Below the pieces are notes generated by a model. That model was not told where the DNA came from. It saw nothing but the letters and a program-made list of their open reading frames with translations, and ran no database searches. A program made the translations under genes and the position numbers. A DNA stretch of 13,984 nucleotides from Nitrospira sp. (GTDB lineage Bacteria; Nitrospirota; Nitrospiria; Nitrospirales; Nitrospiraceae), in NCBI GenBank assembly GCA_015904045.1, contig JABMDG010000071.1, positions 14,152-28,135 on the forward strand, given 5' to 3'. Below are positions 1-7,412 of this stretch, in pieces. Each line of letters opens with the position of its first letter. Position 1 is the first letter of the stretch.

Positions 1-381
1 CTGGCCATCCGTGCGGTAGCGCTGTTCTGTGTCCTGTCCGCCGGTCTCGTCATGGCGGCGGCACTGGCCGCAACCCGCTACCGCCGTCTGTACGAATCGG
101 TGATTTTCAAAGCCCTTGGAGCAACGCGTGGAGTGATCGCGCAAACGTTTGCCGTGGAGTATGCAATGCTGGGGGCCCTGGGGGGGCTGCTCGGCAGCGC
201 CCTGGCGAGCGCCTTGTCCTGGGCAATCCTTTCGACAGTGTTCGACCTGGCCTGGAGCCTTCAACCAGCCGTGCTCGCCACGGGCTTCGTCGCGACGATC
301 ACGCTCACCCTGCTGGTGGGCTTTCTCAGCACCTACCGCATTCTCGGCCAGCCGCCGCTCTCGGTGCTCCGGCACGAATAG
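1..381 (+). CDS. FtsX-like ABC transporter permease, C-terminal end (left copy, cut by window edge)
   Basis: The reading frame is open from base 1, so the gene begins outside the window; the ATG at 52 is internal. The visible 126 residues hold the last part of an FtsX/MacB-type permease domain: the end of one membrane helix, the short cytoplasmic loop (RRLYESVIFKALGATRGVI) that in this family contacts the ATPase, and two more hydrophobic helices before the stop at 379-381. The family works with an ATP-binding partner in the inner membrane, often in lipoprotein or cell-envelope transport; no partner is visible here. It converges on the sugar dehydrogenase, whose stop lies 14 nt away. The last 109 residues differ from the right copy (6466-7311) at only 4 positions. 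The family assignment is solid; the substrate cannot be told. Confidence 0.85.
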   Translation: MAIRAVALFCVLSAGLVMAAALAATRYRRLYESVIFKALGATRGVIAQTFAVEYAMLGALGGLLGSALASALSWAILSTVFDLAWSLQPAVLATGFVATITLTLLVGFLSTYRILGQPPLSVLRHE

Positions 382-395
382 ATGACTCTCGACCG

Positions 396-1574
396 TTAAT
401 TCGGAGCAATCTTGAAGAGACTCCCGCCCTGGGTCATGAGATAGAGTTCGCCTAGGGCATCTTCTCCGAAGCTGGTGATGCCCTGTCGGCTGAGAAGCGG
501 CCACTTGAATTGATCCGTGGCTTGGCCGTTCTGGTAACGGAAGCTCCGTACAAAGCCATTGCAAAAATCGGCATAGAAATACGTGCCCTGCTGCACTGGC
601 GCGGCGGAACCTCGATACACATAACCACCGGTGACGGAGCAGGCTTCTTCTGCATGGGGATAGTCGAGAACTGGAGCCGTCAGGGTCGTTTGCGCACAAG
701 TCGCGTCGAAATTGATCGTCTGCAGCGTGCCTTCCACGCATCGCCAACCATAGTTGACCCCGCGCCCAGCATTTGGGCCGAGCGACACGTTAATCTCTTC
801 TCGTGCTCCTTGTCCCACATCCCCGATATACAGGTTGTTTCCGTCGAACGAGAAACGCCAGGGGTTGCGCAGACCGAGGCTCCAAACTTCTGGTGCTGCC
901 CCCACGGCAAATGGGTTGGGAGTACTGTTGGCACAGGCCGCACCGGTGTTGGGGTTGATGCGCAAGATTTTCCCGAGCCGTATATTTGGATTTTGGCTGT
1001 TGTTACCGGGATCATTTGCGCCTCCTCCATCCCCAACCGCTGCATAGAGGCAACCCTCTGGTCCGAACGCTAGCATGCCGCCATTGTGGTTGGAGTTCGC
1101 TGAATGCTCGATGGTGAGAAGCGTTGTGCCGGCGGGGTCGGCAACATTGGCATTTGCCGCATTCCTGAGATAGCGGGCGATGACGATGTCTCCGGTCTGG
1201 TCGGTATAGAAGACATAGAACTGGCGATTGGCCGCATATTGAGCATCGAACGCCATGCCCAGCAGCCCTCGCTCTCCCACCGTCGAAATCAGTCCGCTAG
1301 TGTCAAGAAACGTGGCCAGTGAACCGTTTGCCACGGTCATAATGCGAATGCGTCCGCCCTTTTCGACGATGAAAATCCTTGTGCTGTCACCGGGGGCGGC
1401 AGTCATGAAGACCGGGAAAGTGAGATTCGCCGTGACGAGCTGAAGGGTTAAGGAGTTGTTGGTGGGAAGGTCCGGCAGCGTCTCAGGAGATTCCTTGGTC
1501 TCTCCGCAGCCGGCGAACCCGGAACCTGCCAGGCAGAGAAGAATCAAGAGTCTCAGGAAACGAGTTGGACTCAT
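396..1574 (-). CDS. PQQ-dependent sugar dehydrogenase family lipoprotein (GSDH/HHIP-like)
   Basis: This 392-residue protein has the glucose/sorbosone dehydrogenase six-bladed propeller pattern. Visible family motifs are HNGGMLAFGPEG followed by AVGDGG (about 163-184, with the likely catalytic His), LGLRNPWRFSFD (233-244), GDVGQGAREEIN (251-262), NYGWRCVEG (274-282), GGYVYRG (316-322) and YFYADFCNG (332-340). The family oxidises aldose sugars to lactones with PQQ and passes electrons onward; the actual substrate is unknown. The N-terminus is a lipoprotein signal: a hydrophobic stretch ending in FAGC, with Cys23 as the lipidation site and Gly24 next, which suggests an outer-membrane or periplasm-facing location. 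A GGAGG lies at 1578-1582 but only 3 nt from the ATG, unusually tight. It is separated from the M1 gene upstream by 66 nt with no clear promoter. The right copy of the block keeps only its last codons. Confidence 0.88.
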   Translation of the reverse strand: MSPTRFLRLLILLCLAGSGFAGCGETKESPETLPDLPTNNSLTLQLVTANLTFPVFMTAAPGDSTRIFIVEKGGRIRIMTVANGSLATFLDTSGLISTVGERGLLGMAFDAQYAANRQFYVFYTDQTGDIVIARYLRNAANANVADPAGTTLLTIEHSANSNHNGGMLAFGPEGCLYAAVGDGGGANDPGNNSQNPNIRLGKILRINPNTGAACANSTPNPFAVGAAPEVWSLGLRNPWRFSFDGNNLYIGDVGQGAREEINVSLGPNAGRGVNYGWRCVEGTLQTINFDATCAQTTLTAPVLDYPHAEEACSVTGGYVYRGSAAPVQQGTYFYADFCNGFVRSFRYQNGQATDQFKWPLLSRQGITSFGEDALGELYLMTQGGSLFKIAPN

Positions 1575-1640
1575 AGGCCTCCGCTAGCAGTGTGTTGCGG
1601 TGGTGAGCTGACAGTAGCTTACAGCGAGAGCGGATAGGTC
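1575..1640. other. Short spacer between M1 aminopeptidase and sugar dehydrogenase
   Basis: This 66-nt gap holds the Shine-Dalgarno-like GGAGG of the dehydrogenase (minus strand, 1578-1582). I see no clear -35/-10 pair and no strong hairpin followed by a T run, so the dehydrogenase is probably read through from the M1 gene, though a weak promoter cannot be excluded. No similarity is evident between this spacer and the matching place in the right copy (7357-7412), as expected if the right-hand deletion removed it. Confidence 0.5.
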
Positions 1641-4220
1641 TCAAGTCCGCACGGGTGGCATGTTTTGGGCGAGATGGTCCTTCAGTTGCGGGCCTTCTCG
1701 TTCCCGGAAGGCTACGGCGACGCGCAATTGTTCCAGATACTGCTCCAGTGTCTTCCCGCCCAGATCGACGTTGCGGGAGGCAAAGAACTCCCGGACGTCC
1801 TGTTCAAGCTCCGGAGTGGCCAGACTGACGATGCCGCCGCACATGCGGCGCACGCCTTGTTTTGGGAACAGACGGTCCATCTGGTCCCAATTCTTTTTGA
1901 CAAACTCCCAGGCCAACTCGCGGCCATACACATTTGCCAAGCCGGCACTGACAACGAAGGGGGCATCCTGTGTGCGGATCTCTCCGTCGATCGTGCGGGC
2001 CAAGGTGCGCGTGAGCAACGAAGGAGACTGGAAGGCGGCGAGGGAGAAGAGGTAGCGCCGCTCCTCTTGCGGAGTCGCCGCCTTTTTATAGCGTTCGGAG
2101 AACTCATCGTAGCGCGCCTCGTCGCCGGTATGGGCTAGGACGGCCACAAGCGCCGGCACGATGTTGGGATCGACGCTTGCCGGGTCCTTTCGGTATTGCT
2201 GATAGTACACGGAGGCCTGGTCTTGAGTCGCAGGATCGTTGCCTAACTTCCCCAATGCGCCGAGCAGTTCCCCCCGCAATTGCCGCACGAGATCGGTTTC
2301 ATTCGACCGCGGCTCCCATGCCAATTCCTGGACAGCCGGAGCCACCAGGGCCCTGACGAAGGCTTCCAATGCAGGCCGGTCTCCAGTTGCGATAATCCGG
2401 TTCAAGAATGAGAATGAGTCGAGCAATACCGCCCAGACATTCTTGTCCCGCTCCTGCGTGAAGTGCCGGATAAGATCCAGGTATTCCGCTAGCGGCATGA
2501 GCCCCGAGATGGTTGTCGCCCAGGCGTCACTGACGAGATTGAACCGCTCAGTCGGCGCGAGGCGATCTAACCCCGTACCCAATAAACGTTTTAACAACGG
2601 GGCGTCGTACCGAACCCGGTAGAACCCGTGTCCCCCCTCGTTGATCAGCACCTGCCGGGTATCCGATGGAAGTGGCATGCGCGTCTCGCGCCCTGTGAGA
2701 AGGACTGTACGATGCTCAGTCCTCTCGCTCGTCTCAATGCGAATCTGAATAGGAATCTGCCAGCTCTGTTTGGGAGATTCTCCCGTTGCGAGATAGGTAA
2801 ATCGCTGCTGGGTGAGCGTCAGTTCAGGCCCTCCGGCCAATTGAGCACTCACAAGCGGGTAGCCGGGCTGGAAAATCCACCCATCCATAAGTTCAGGCAC
2901 CGGCTGTTTGGCGGCCTTCCCGAGTGAGACCCAGAGATCTTTCGTGTCGGCGTTGCCATAGGCATGGGCACTGAGATAGTCGCGCACACCGTCGCGAAAG
3001 ACGTCCGGCCCGATATGCTGTTCGAGCATGCGGAGGACCGACGCGCCCTTTTCGTATGTCAGAACATCGAACATCGCGTCGGCGTCCTTGGGCGCGCGAA
3101 CGGGATATTCGATCGGCCTCGTGCTCCACAGTCCATCGACGGAAAAAGCCGCCGCCCGTGACACGCCGAACGTGTCCCAGCGCTTCCATTCCGGCTTCCA
3201 GGCGTCGACGGCCAGCATTTCCATGAAGGTGGCAAAGGCCTCGTTGAGCCACAAACCGTTCCACCAGGACATCGTGACCAGGTCGCCGAACCACATGTGT
3301 GCGTTCTCGTGAGCGACCACGTCGGCGACCCGCTCCAGTTCACCATGGGTCCCGGCATGGAGGTCGACCAGGAGCGCCGTTTCCCGAAAGGTGATGGCGC
3401 CGAGGTTCTCCATGGCGCCGGAGGCGAAGTCGGGAATGGCGAGCAGATCAAGCTTGTCGCCCGGATAGGGAATGGCGTAGTACCGTTCGAAAAAATCAAG
3501 CGAGGCCGTTGCGATGTCATGACCGAACTCGGTGAGTGGCTGCTTGCCGGGTACGGTCCAGAGCCGGATCGGCGTCTTGCCGACGAATCTCGGCTCGGTT
3601 GCTTCCAGCCGTCCAACGATGAACGCGACCAGGTAGGTCGACATCTTCATGCTGTCAGCGAACTGGACGACTTTCTTCCCCCCGGCGATGGATTCCGAGA
3701 CGAGGGACGTGTTTGATACTGCGGTGAGGTTGGGATCGACGGCGAGTGTGATCGCAAAGACGGCCTTGAAATCCGGTTCATCCCAACAGGGAAAGGCCCG
3801 CCGCGCGTCCGTTGCCTCGAATTGCGTGGCGGCCATCGTCTGGGTCGTTCCCGAGGTGTCTTTGTAGGTGCTGCGATAAAAACCGCGCAACTTGTCATTG
3901 AGGATGCCGTGAAACGCGATGACGACACGCCATACGCCGGGAGTCACGGTCTGCGCAAAGGTCAGCCGACAACGTTGCAACGGATCGTCCAAGTCAATGG
4001 ACGCATCCAGCCGTTGCCTCCGATCGTTCTCCAAGTAGGCCTGGCTGACCGACAGTTCCGCCGCGTTCATCACGATGGCTCTTGTCGGCTCCACGACGGT
4101 CACGGTCACGGTTTCCTGGCCGTGAAACAGCGCGTTGTCCAAATCCGGCTCAAGCCGGATCTCGTATCGGTTGGGGATGACGCGGCGGGGAAGCCGGTAG
4201 AGATCGTCGGTGCCCGTCAT
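1641..4220 (-). CDS. M1 family zinc aminopeptidase (left copy, intact)
   Basis: This 859-residue protein has the full M1 (gluzincin) layout: N-terminal beta domain, catalytic domain with GAMEN at 268-272, zinc site HENAH at 304-308 with the third ligand Glu327 (HEXXH-18-E), and catalytic Tyr389 in TYEKG. These are followed by an ERAP1-C-like helical domain covering roughly the last 350 residues. It removes N-terminal residues from peptides; the length and C-terminal domain are closer to the puromycin-sensitive/ERAP type than to E. coli PepN, so I give no symbol. It has no signal peptide, which suggests a cytoplasmic enzyme. The start ATG overlaps the rpiA stop as ATGA (4217-4220), a sign of translational coupling, and the homologous right copy also starts at such an overlap. 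That right copy is 54 residues longer ahead of the shared YRLP motif and is broken. Confidence 0.93.
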   Translation of the reverse strand: MTGTDDLYRLPRRVIPNRYEIRLEPDLDNALFHGQETVTVTVVEPTRAIVMNAAELSVSQAYLENDRRQRLDASIDLDDPLQRCRLTFAQTVTPGVWRVVIAFHGILNDKLRGFYRSTYKDTSGTTQTMAATQFEATDARRAFPCWDEPDFKAVFAITLAVDPNLTAVSNTSLVSESIAGGKKVVQFADSMKMSTYLVAFIVGRLEATEPRFVGKTPIRLWTVPGKQPLTEFGHDIATASLDFFERYYAIPYPGDKLDLLAIPDFASGAMENLGAITFRETALLVDLHAGTHGELERVADVVAHENAHMWFGDLVTMSWWNGLWLNEAFATFMEMLAVDAWKPEWKRWDTFGVSRAAAFSVDGLWSTRPIEYPVRAPKDADAMFDVLTYEKGASVLRMLEQHIGPDVFRDGVRDYLSAHAYGNADTKDLWVSLGKAAKQPVPELMDGWIFQPGYPLVSAQLAGGPELTLTQQRFTYLATGESPKQSWQIPIQIRIETSERTEHRTVLLTGRETRMPLPSDTRQVLINEGGHGFYRVRYDAPLLKRLLGTGLDRLAPTERFNLVSDAWATTISGLMPLAEYLDLIRHFTQERDKNVWAVLLDSFSFLNRIIATGDRPALEAFVRALVAPAVQELAWEPRSNETDLVRQLRGELLGALGKLGNDPATQDQASVYYQQYRKDPASVDPNIVPALVAVLAHTGDEARYDEFSERYKKAATPQEERRYLFSLAAFQSPSLLTRTLARTIDGEIRTQDAPFVVSAGLANVYGRELAWEFVKKNWDQMDRLFPKQGVRRMCGGIVSLATPELEQDVREFFASRNVDLGGKTLEQYLEQLRVAVAFREREGPQLKDHLAQNMPPVRT

Positions 4221-4915
4221 ATATTTTTCGCACGGAGAGTTTCCGTGCCGCTGGCCTTGCCGACGATCAGGATATCGGTCCGTCCGACAAAGAGGCCTGT
4301 TTCGACGATCCCGGGAATTTGATTCAAGGCGATTTCCAGATCAGCCGGTTGCTCGATGCGAGCCAGATGCACGTCGACGATGAGGTTGCCTGCTTCCGTC
4401 TTGAACGGCGCGCCGTTGCGCTCGCGCAGCACCACCGGACTCTTGGTCAGGTGCTCGATTTCTCTGGCCGTGCTGCCCCAGCCGAACGGAATGATTTCGA
4501 TCGGCAATGGGAACGACCCCCCGAGCACAGGGACTTGTTTCGTGTAATCGATCAGCACGATGAATTGCCTGGCCGAGGCGGCGACGATCTTCTCTTTTAA
4601 GAGCGCGCCTCCTCCACCTTTGATTAGGTTGAAGCCCGGATCGACTTGGTCGGCCCCGTCAATGGCGATATCGATGTCCCAGCGGTTATCTGTGTCGATC
4701 AGGGTAATGCCGGACTGTCTGGCCAGTGCGGCGGTTTCGTGCGAAGTCGGTACGGCACGCAGGGTCATGCCCGCGCGGACCTTTTCACCCAACGCGATGA
4801 CCATGTGCTTCGCAGTCGATCCGGTCCCCAATCCCACGACCATGCCGTCGCGGATAAACTCCACGGCCTTCAAGGCGGCGGCTTTCTTGAAACTGTCGAG
4901 ATCGGGCGGTGTCAT
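4217..4915 (-). CDS. rpiA: Ribose-5-phosphate isomerase A (left copy)
   Basis: This 232-residue protein matches the usual length of RpiA. It interconverts ribose-5-phosphate and ribulose-5-phosphate in the pentose phosphate pathway, in the cytoplasm. Visible motifs are the phosphate-binding GLGTGSTAKHM (28-38), DGAD (86-89) with the two catalytic-site aspartates, and KGGGGALLKEK (99-109) carrying the active-site Lys99 and Glu108. It overlaps glk by 4 nt upstream and the M1 gene by 4 nt downstream, so the three genes look translationally coupled. It is about 81% identical to the right copy by hand count (44 differences in 232), and every motif named here is intact in both. The differences are spread out, with a cluster in the last 15 residues. 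Confidence 0.96.
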   Translation of the reverse strand: MTPPDLDSFKKAAALKAVEFIRDGMVVGLGTGSTAKHMVIALGEKVRAGMTLRAVPTSHETAALARQSGITLIDTDNRWDIDIAIDGADQVDPGFNLIKGGGGALLKEKIVAASARQFIVLIDYTKQVPVLGGSFPLPIEIIPFGWGSTAREIEHLTKSPVVLRERNGAPFKTEAGNLIVDVHLARIEQPADLEIALNQIPGIVETGLFVGRTDILIVGKASGTETLRAKNI

Positions 4916-5979
4916 ACGGCAGAGGGGTGAGACAGGGCTCCGGCCACGGAGGCCGCGCCGAGGAGGGCGGTGTGTTGGTTCATGACGACCTTCACGGGCA
5001 TGCTGGTCATCAACCGCTTGTACCGCCCCTTGTTGGTGAAGGCATTCATGAAGGTGCCGTCGCGGAGTTTCTGAATGAGCTTGGGCGCGATCCCGCCGCC
5101 AATATAGAGGCCGTCCAACGAAAGCGCTTTCAATGCCAGGTTGCCCGCCTCCGCTCCGTAAATCGACGCAAAAAGATCCAAGGCCTGTTTCGCGATCTCG
5201 GCTTGTCCCGTCAAACCGGCTTCAGCGATTTCCGCCGCAGGATTGCCGGCCTTGACCTTCTCCGCGAGCCATGTCGGCTCGTTTTTCTTCGTGTCGCGGA
5301 GAAATTCGTAGGTGGCGTGCAACCCCGGCCCGGACAGCACGCGTTCGTAGCTGACATGAAGATACTGGCCGCGCAGGTAGCGAAGCAACTCGATTTCCTG
5401 ATCGTTATTCGGAGCGAAATCCGAATGGCCGCCTTCCGATGGCATGGGGCGGTACGACTTCCCGTCCCAAAACAGAATCGCCTCGCCCAATCCCGTTCCG
5501 GCGGCGATCAGCGCCAATGCCTGCCGCTTCTTCGGTGGCTTGCCTGGATTGAGAACTTCCAACTCGTCGGGCCGCAGCCACAGAATGCCATAGGCCGTCG
5601 CTTCGAGATCATTGAGCAGCTGGACGCGGGGAATATCGAACTGCTTGGCAATCTTCGCACCATCGACAATCCACGGCAGATTGGTAGTCTGACTATGATT
5701 GTCGATGACCGGTCCGGCGATGCCAAAACAGGCGGCAGCAAGCGGGATACGCTTCGTCGATTGCTTCGTGTCGTGCGCGGAGCCGGTTTCCGCAGTCACC
5801 GTGCCGTCCAGCACAGTGGGCGGTGTAGGAGGCTCCAGAAATTCCTGGAGAATGTCTTCAAGAGAGGTGTAGTCGCGGCTATGAAAGGATTCCAGGCGAA
5901 CCGCCTCTGTCCGCTCCGTGGTCCACTCATAGAGGGCCAGATTGGTCTTGGTTCCGCCGATGTCGCCCGCGAGAATCAT
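4912..5979 (-). CDS. glk: Glucokinase, Glk/ROK-related family (left copy)
   Basis: This 355-residue glucokinase phosphorylates glucose to glucose-6-phosphate with ATP. The sequence shows the phosphate-1 motif GDIGGTKT (5-12), LLND (121-124) with the likely catalytic Asp124, AAGTGLGEA (159-167) and the sugar-binding SEGGH (181-185). It is longer than E. coli Glk (321 residues), partly because of an inserted Pro/Thr-rich stretch at about 48-78. That stretch holds about 13 of the 48 differences from the right copy, which is otherwise nearly the same (about 86% identity overall). Its stop overlaps the rpiA start by 4 nt. The gap to the broken pgl upstream is 22 nt here, whereas the right copy has a 4-nt overlap. 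With pgl broken just upstream, this run is cut off from the pgi end of the operon. Confidence 0.95.
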   Translation of the reverse strand: MILAGDIGGTKTNLALYEWTTERTEAVRLESFHSRDYTSLEDILQEFLEPPTPPTVLDGTVTAETGSAHDTKQSTKRIPLAAACFGIAGPVIDNHSQTTNLPWIVDGAKIAKQFDIPRVQLLNDLEATAYGILWLRPDELEVLNPGKPPKKRQALALIAAGTGLGEAILFWDGKSYRPMPSEGGHSDFAPNNDQEIELLRYLRGQYLHVSYERVLSGPGLHATYEFLRDTKKNEPTWLAEKVKAGNPAAEIAEAGLTGQAEIAKQALDLFASIYGAEAGNLALKALSLDGLYIGGGIAPKLIQKLRDGTFMNAFTNKGRYKRLMTSMPVKVVMNQHTALLGAASVAGALSHPSAV

Positions 5980-6001
5980 GAAGCCTTTGAGCTTGGATTA
6001 T

Positions 6002-6465
6002 TCAATGCCGAGTAGTCAGTTGCGCCGCTGCGGAACGATCCAGCATCCAAATCAGCCGGCCGTCCGTCGGCGCAACCAGGGAGGCCGGCAATGTCTGACC
6101 TGCCTTGCTCCTGGGCTCAAGGATCGCCTGCACGATCGGCGCCTTTCCCGATCCGGAAACGAGGAACAGTACCACAGTCGCCCGGTTGAGCACACCAAGA
6201 GTTAGGGTGAGACGGGACGGGACCCCGGTGGGCGCCGTTCCGACCGTGACAGCCCGTGATTGTTCCAGAATCGCTGTGGTCCCAGGGAACAATGACGCCG
6301 TGTGGCCGTCGTCTCCAAGGCCGAGCAGAATCACATCGAGCCGGGGCATATCCGAATGGCCGCACTGCGTGAGTCGGCGCAGCGTTTCTTCGTAGTCTTG
6401 CGCGGCGGCCTGGGGATCCGGGAGTTCGCCTTTCATCCGATAGACGTGATCGGGAGGAATCGCCA
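6002..6465 (-). pseudogene. pgl: 6-phosphogluconolactonase, 5'-truncated remnant
   Basis: The frame encodes the C-terminal part of 6-phosphogluconolactonase, including LGLGDDGHTASLFPG, and matches the right copy from about its residue 100 onward. The similarity reads in frame upstream of the ATG at 6436 (DHVYR at 6437-6451, preceded by AIPP) and stops near 6463-6465, where permease sequence begins on the other strand. The first 99 or so residues are missing, among them the sugar-phosphate site LSGGSTP and the GDERCVP motif seen in the right copy, so the product cannot be an active lactonase. An ORF of 144 codons remains open from the ATG at 6436. The truncation point is one side of the duplication junction. 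The lactonase function is presumably supplied by 11968-12756. Confidence 0.9.
6452..6458 (+). promoter_or_regulatory. Shine-Dalgarno-like GGGAGGA before a GTG at the junction
   Basis: GGGAGGA lies 7 nt before the GTG at 6466, which is good spacing for a ribosome binding site. The bases belong to the antisense strand of the broken pgl, so the site appears to have been created by the rearrangement rather than inherited with the permease. It could allow translation of the headless permease fragment if any plus-strand transcript exists; no promoter was recognised. Confidence 0.35.
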
Positions 6466-7311
6466 GTGGCGGAGAAAGAAGAACGGCGAAAGAAATGGTA
6501 TCTGACCCGCGAATACGTCTTGACGTTTCTTCAAGACCTTCCCAAAGACAACAAAGTTGTTCAGGGCTCCTGGTGGAAACCGGGGCAGGTCTTTCCCAAA
6601 CCGCTGATCTCGATCGAGGAAGATGCCGCCAGGCAGCTCGGCCTCACGGTCGGCGATACCGTCGAGCTTGATATCCAAGGCGCGCCCATCACGGGAGAAA
6701 TCAGCAGCATTCGACAAGTCGAGTGGGGAAACTTCTCGACCAACTTCTACATGATCTTCTCGCCCGGTGCGCTGGACGGAGCCCCGCAGACCTCTGTCGC
6801 CACGGTTCGCGTGCTTCCATCGGAAGAGTTGGCGCTCCAACAGGCCGTCGTGACTTCATTCCCGAATGTGACGGCCATCAATATCGGCGATGTTCTGGAC
6901 AGTTTTGCGCGAGTGCTCGATCGACTATCCCTGGCCATCCGTACGGTGGCGCTGTTTTGTGTGCTGTCCGGCGGTCTCGTCATGGCGGCGGCACTGGCCG
7001 CAACCCGTTACCGCCGCCTGTACGAATCGGTGATTCTCAAAGCCCTCGGCGCCACGCGTGGAGTGATCGCGCAAACCTTTGCCGTGGAGTACGCCTTGCT
7101 GGGGGCCTTAGGCGGGCTGCTTGGAAGCGTTCTGGCGAGCGCCTTGTCCTGGGCAGTGCTTTCAACCGTGTTCGACCTGGCCTGGAGCCTTCAACCGGCC
7201 GTGCTCGCCACGGGCTTCGTCGCGACGATCACACTCACCCTGCTGGTGGGCTTTCTCAGCACCTATCGCATTCTCGGACAGCCGCCGCTCTCGGTGCTCC
7301 GGCACGAATAG
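6466..7311 (+). pseudogene. FtsX-like ABC permease, 5'-truncated fragment (right copy)
   Basis: This frame gives 281 residues from a GTG at 6466. It begins in the middle of a permease: a large extracytoplasmic part (REYVLTF...LPKDNK at 15-30, FYMIFSPGALDGAP at 94-107) followed by three hydrophobic helices at about 154-178, 205-235 and 245-265, and the loop RRLYESVILKALGATRGVI. Permeases of the YbbP-like class with this ending are typically around 800 residues or more, so over half, including the first FtsX domain, is absent. It is 92% identical in DNA to the left copy over the shared 381 nt (30 differences counted). It converges on the broken M1 gene. It is probably a dead fragment, although it still has an open frame and a fortuitous ribosome binding site. 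Confidence 0.85.
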
Positions 7312-7325
7312 ATGCCCCTCGACCG

Positions 7326-7356
7326 TGAAGTCCGAACAGTCTTGAAGAGACTCCCG
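7326..7356 (-). pseudogene. Deletion scar: last codons of the sugar dehydrogenase
   Basis: After the permease stop, the 45 nt at 7312-7356 align without gaps to 382-426 of the left copy with 38 matches. In the left copy, 396-426 are the final codons of the sugar dehydrogenase (GSLFKIAPN then stop). Here the minus strand still reads GSLFK, then diverges, and the stop codon is lost. From 7357 the resemblance ends abruptly. So the right copy once held the dehydrogenase and lost nearly all of it. Confidence 0.75.
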
Positions 7357-7412
7357 GAATCTGCGTGCCGACCTATTCGCCGGTCCATCCATCTCTTGTT
7401 GGTTGCTGCCTG

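Noticed and set aside
510..1073. Plus-strand frame of 187 codons opposite the sugar dehydrogenase
   Set aside because: The minus strand carries a full GSDH protein with a lipoprotein signal and ordered motifs; the opposite frame shows no recognisable domain.
4909..6015. Plus-strand open frame of 368 codons opposite glk
   Set aside because: It lies wholly antisense to a clear glucokinase. The matching place in the right copy has only shorter frames (for example 10967-11380), so it is not conserved as a protein and is a shadow of GC-rich coding sequence.
6433..6840. Minus-strand frame of 135 codons spanning the junction
   Set aside because: It is antisense to the permease and out of frame with the pgl remnant; it gains a start only by chance across the breakpoint.
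7366..7385. Weak inverted match (gacctattcgcc) to the reverse complement of 1628-1640, as a possible deletion mechanism
   Set aside because: Only about 10 of 12 bases agree and the match is in the opposite orientation, which does not fit a simple deletion; likely chance.
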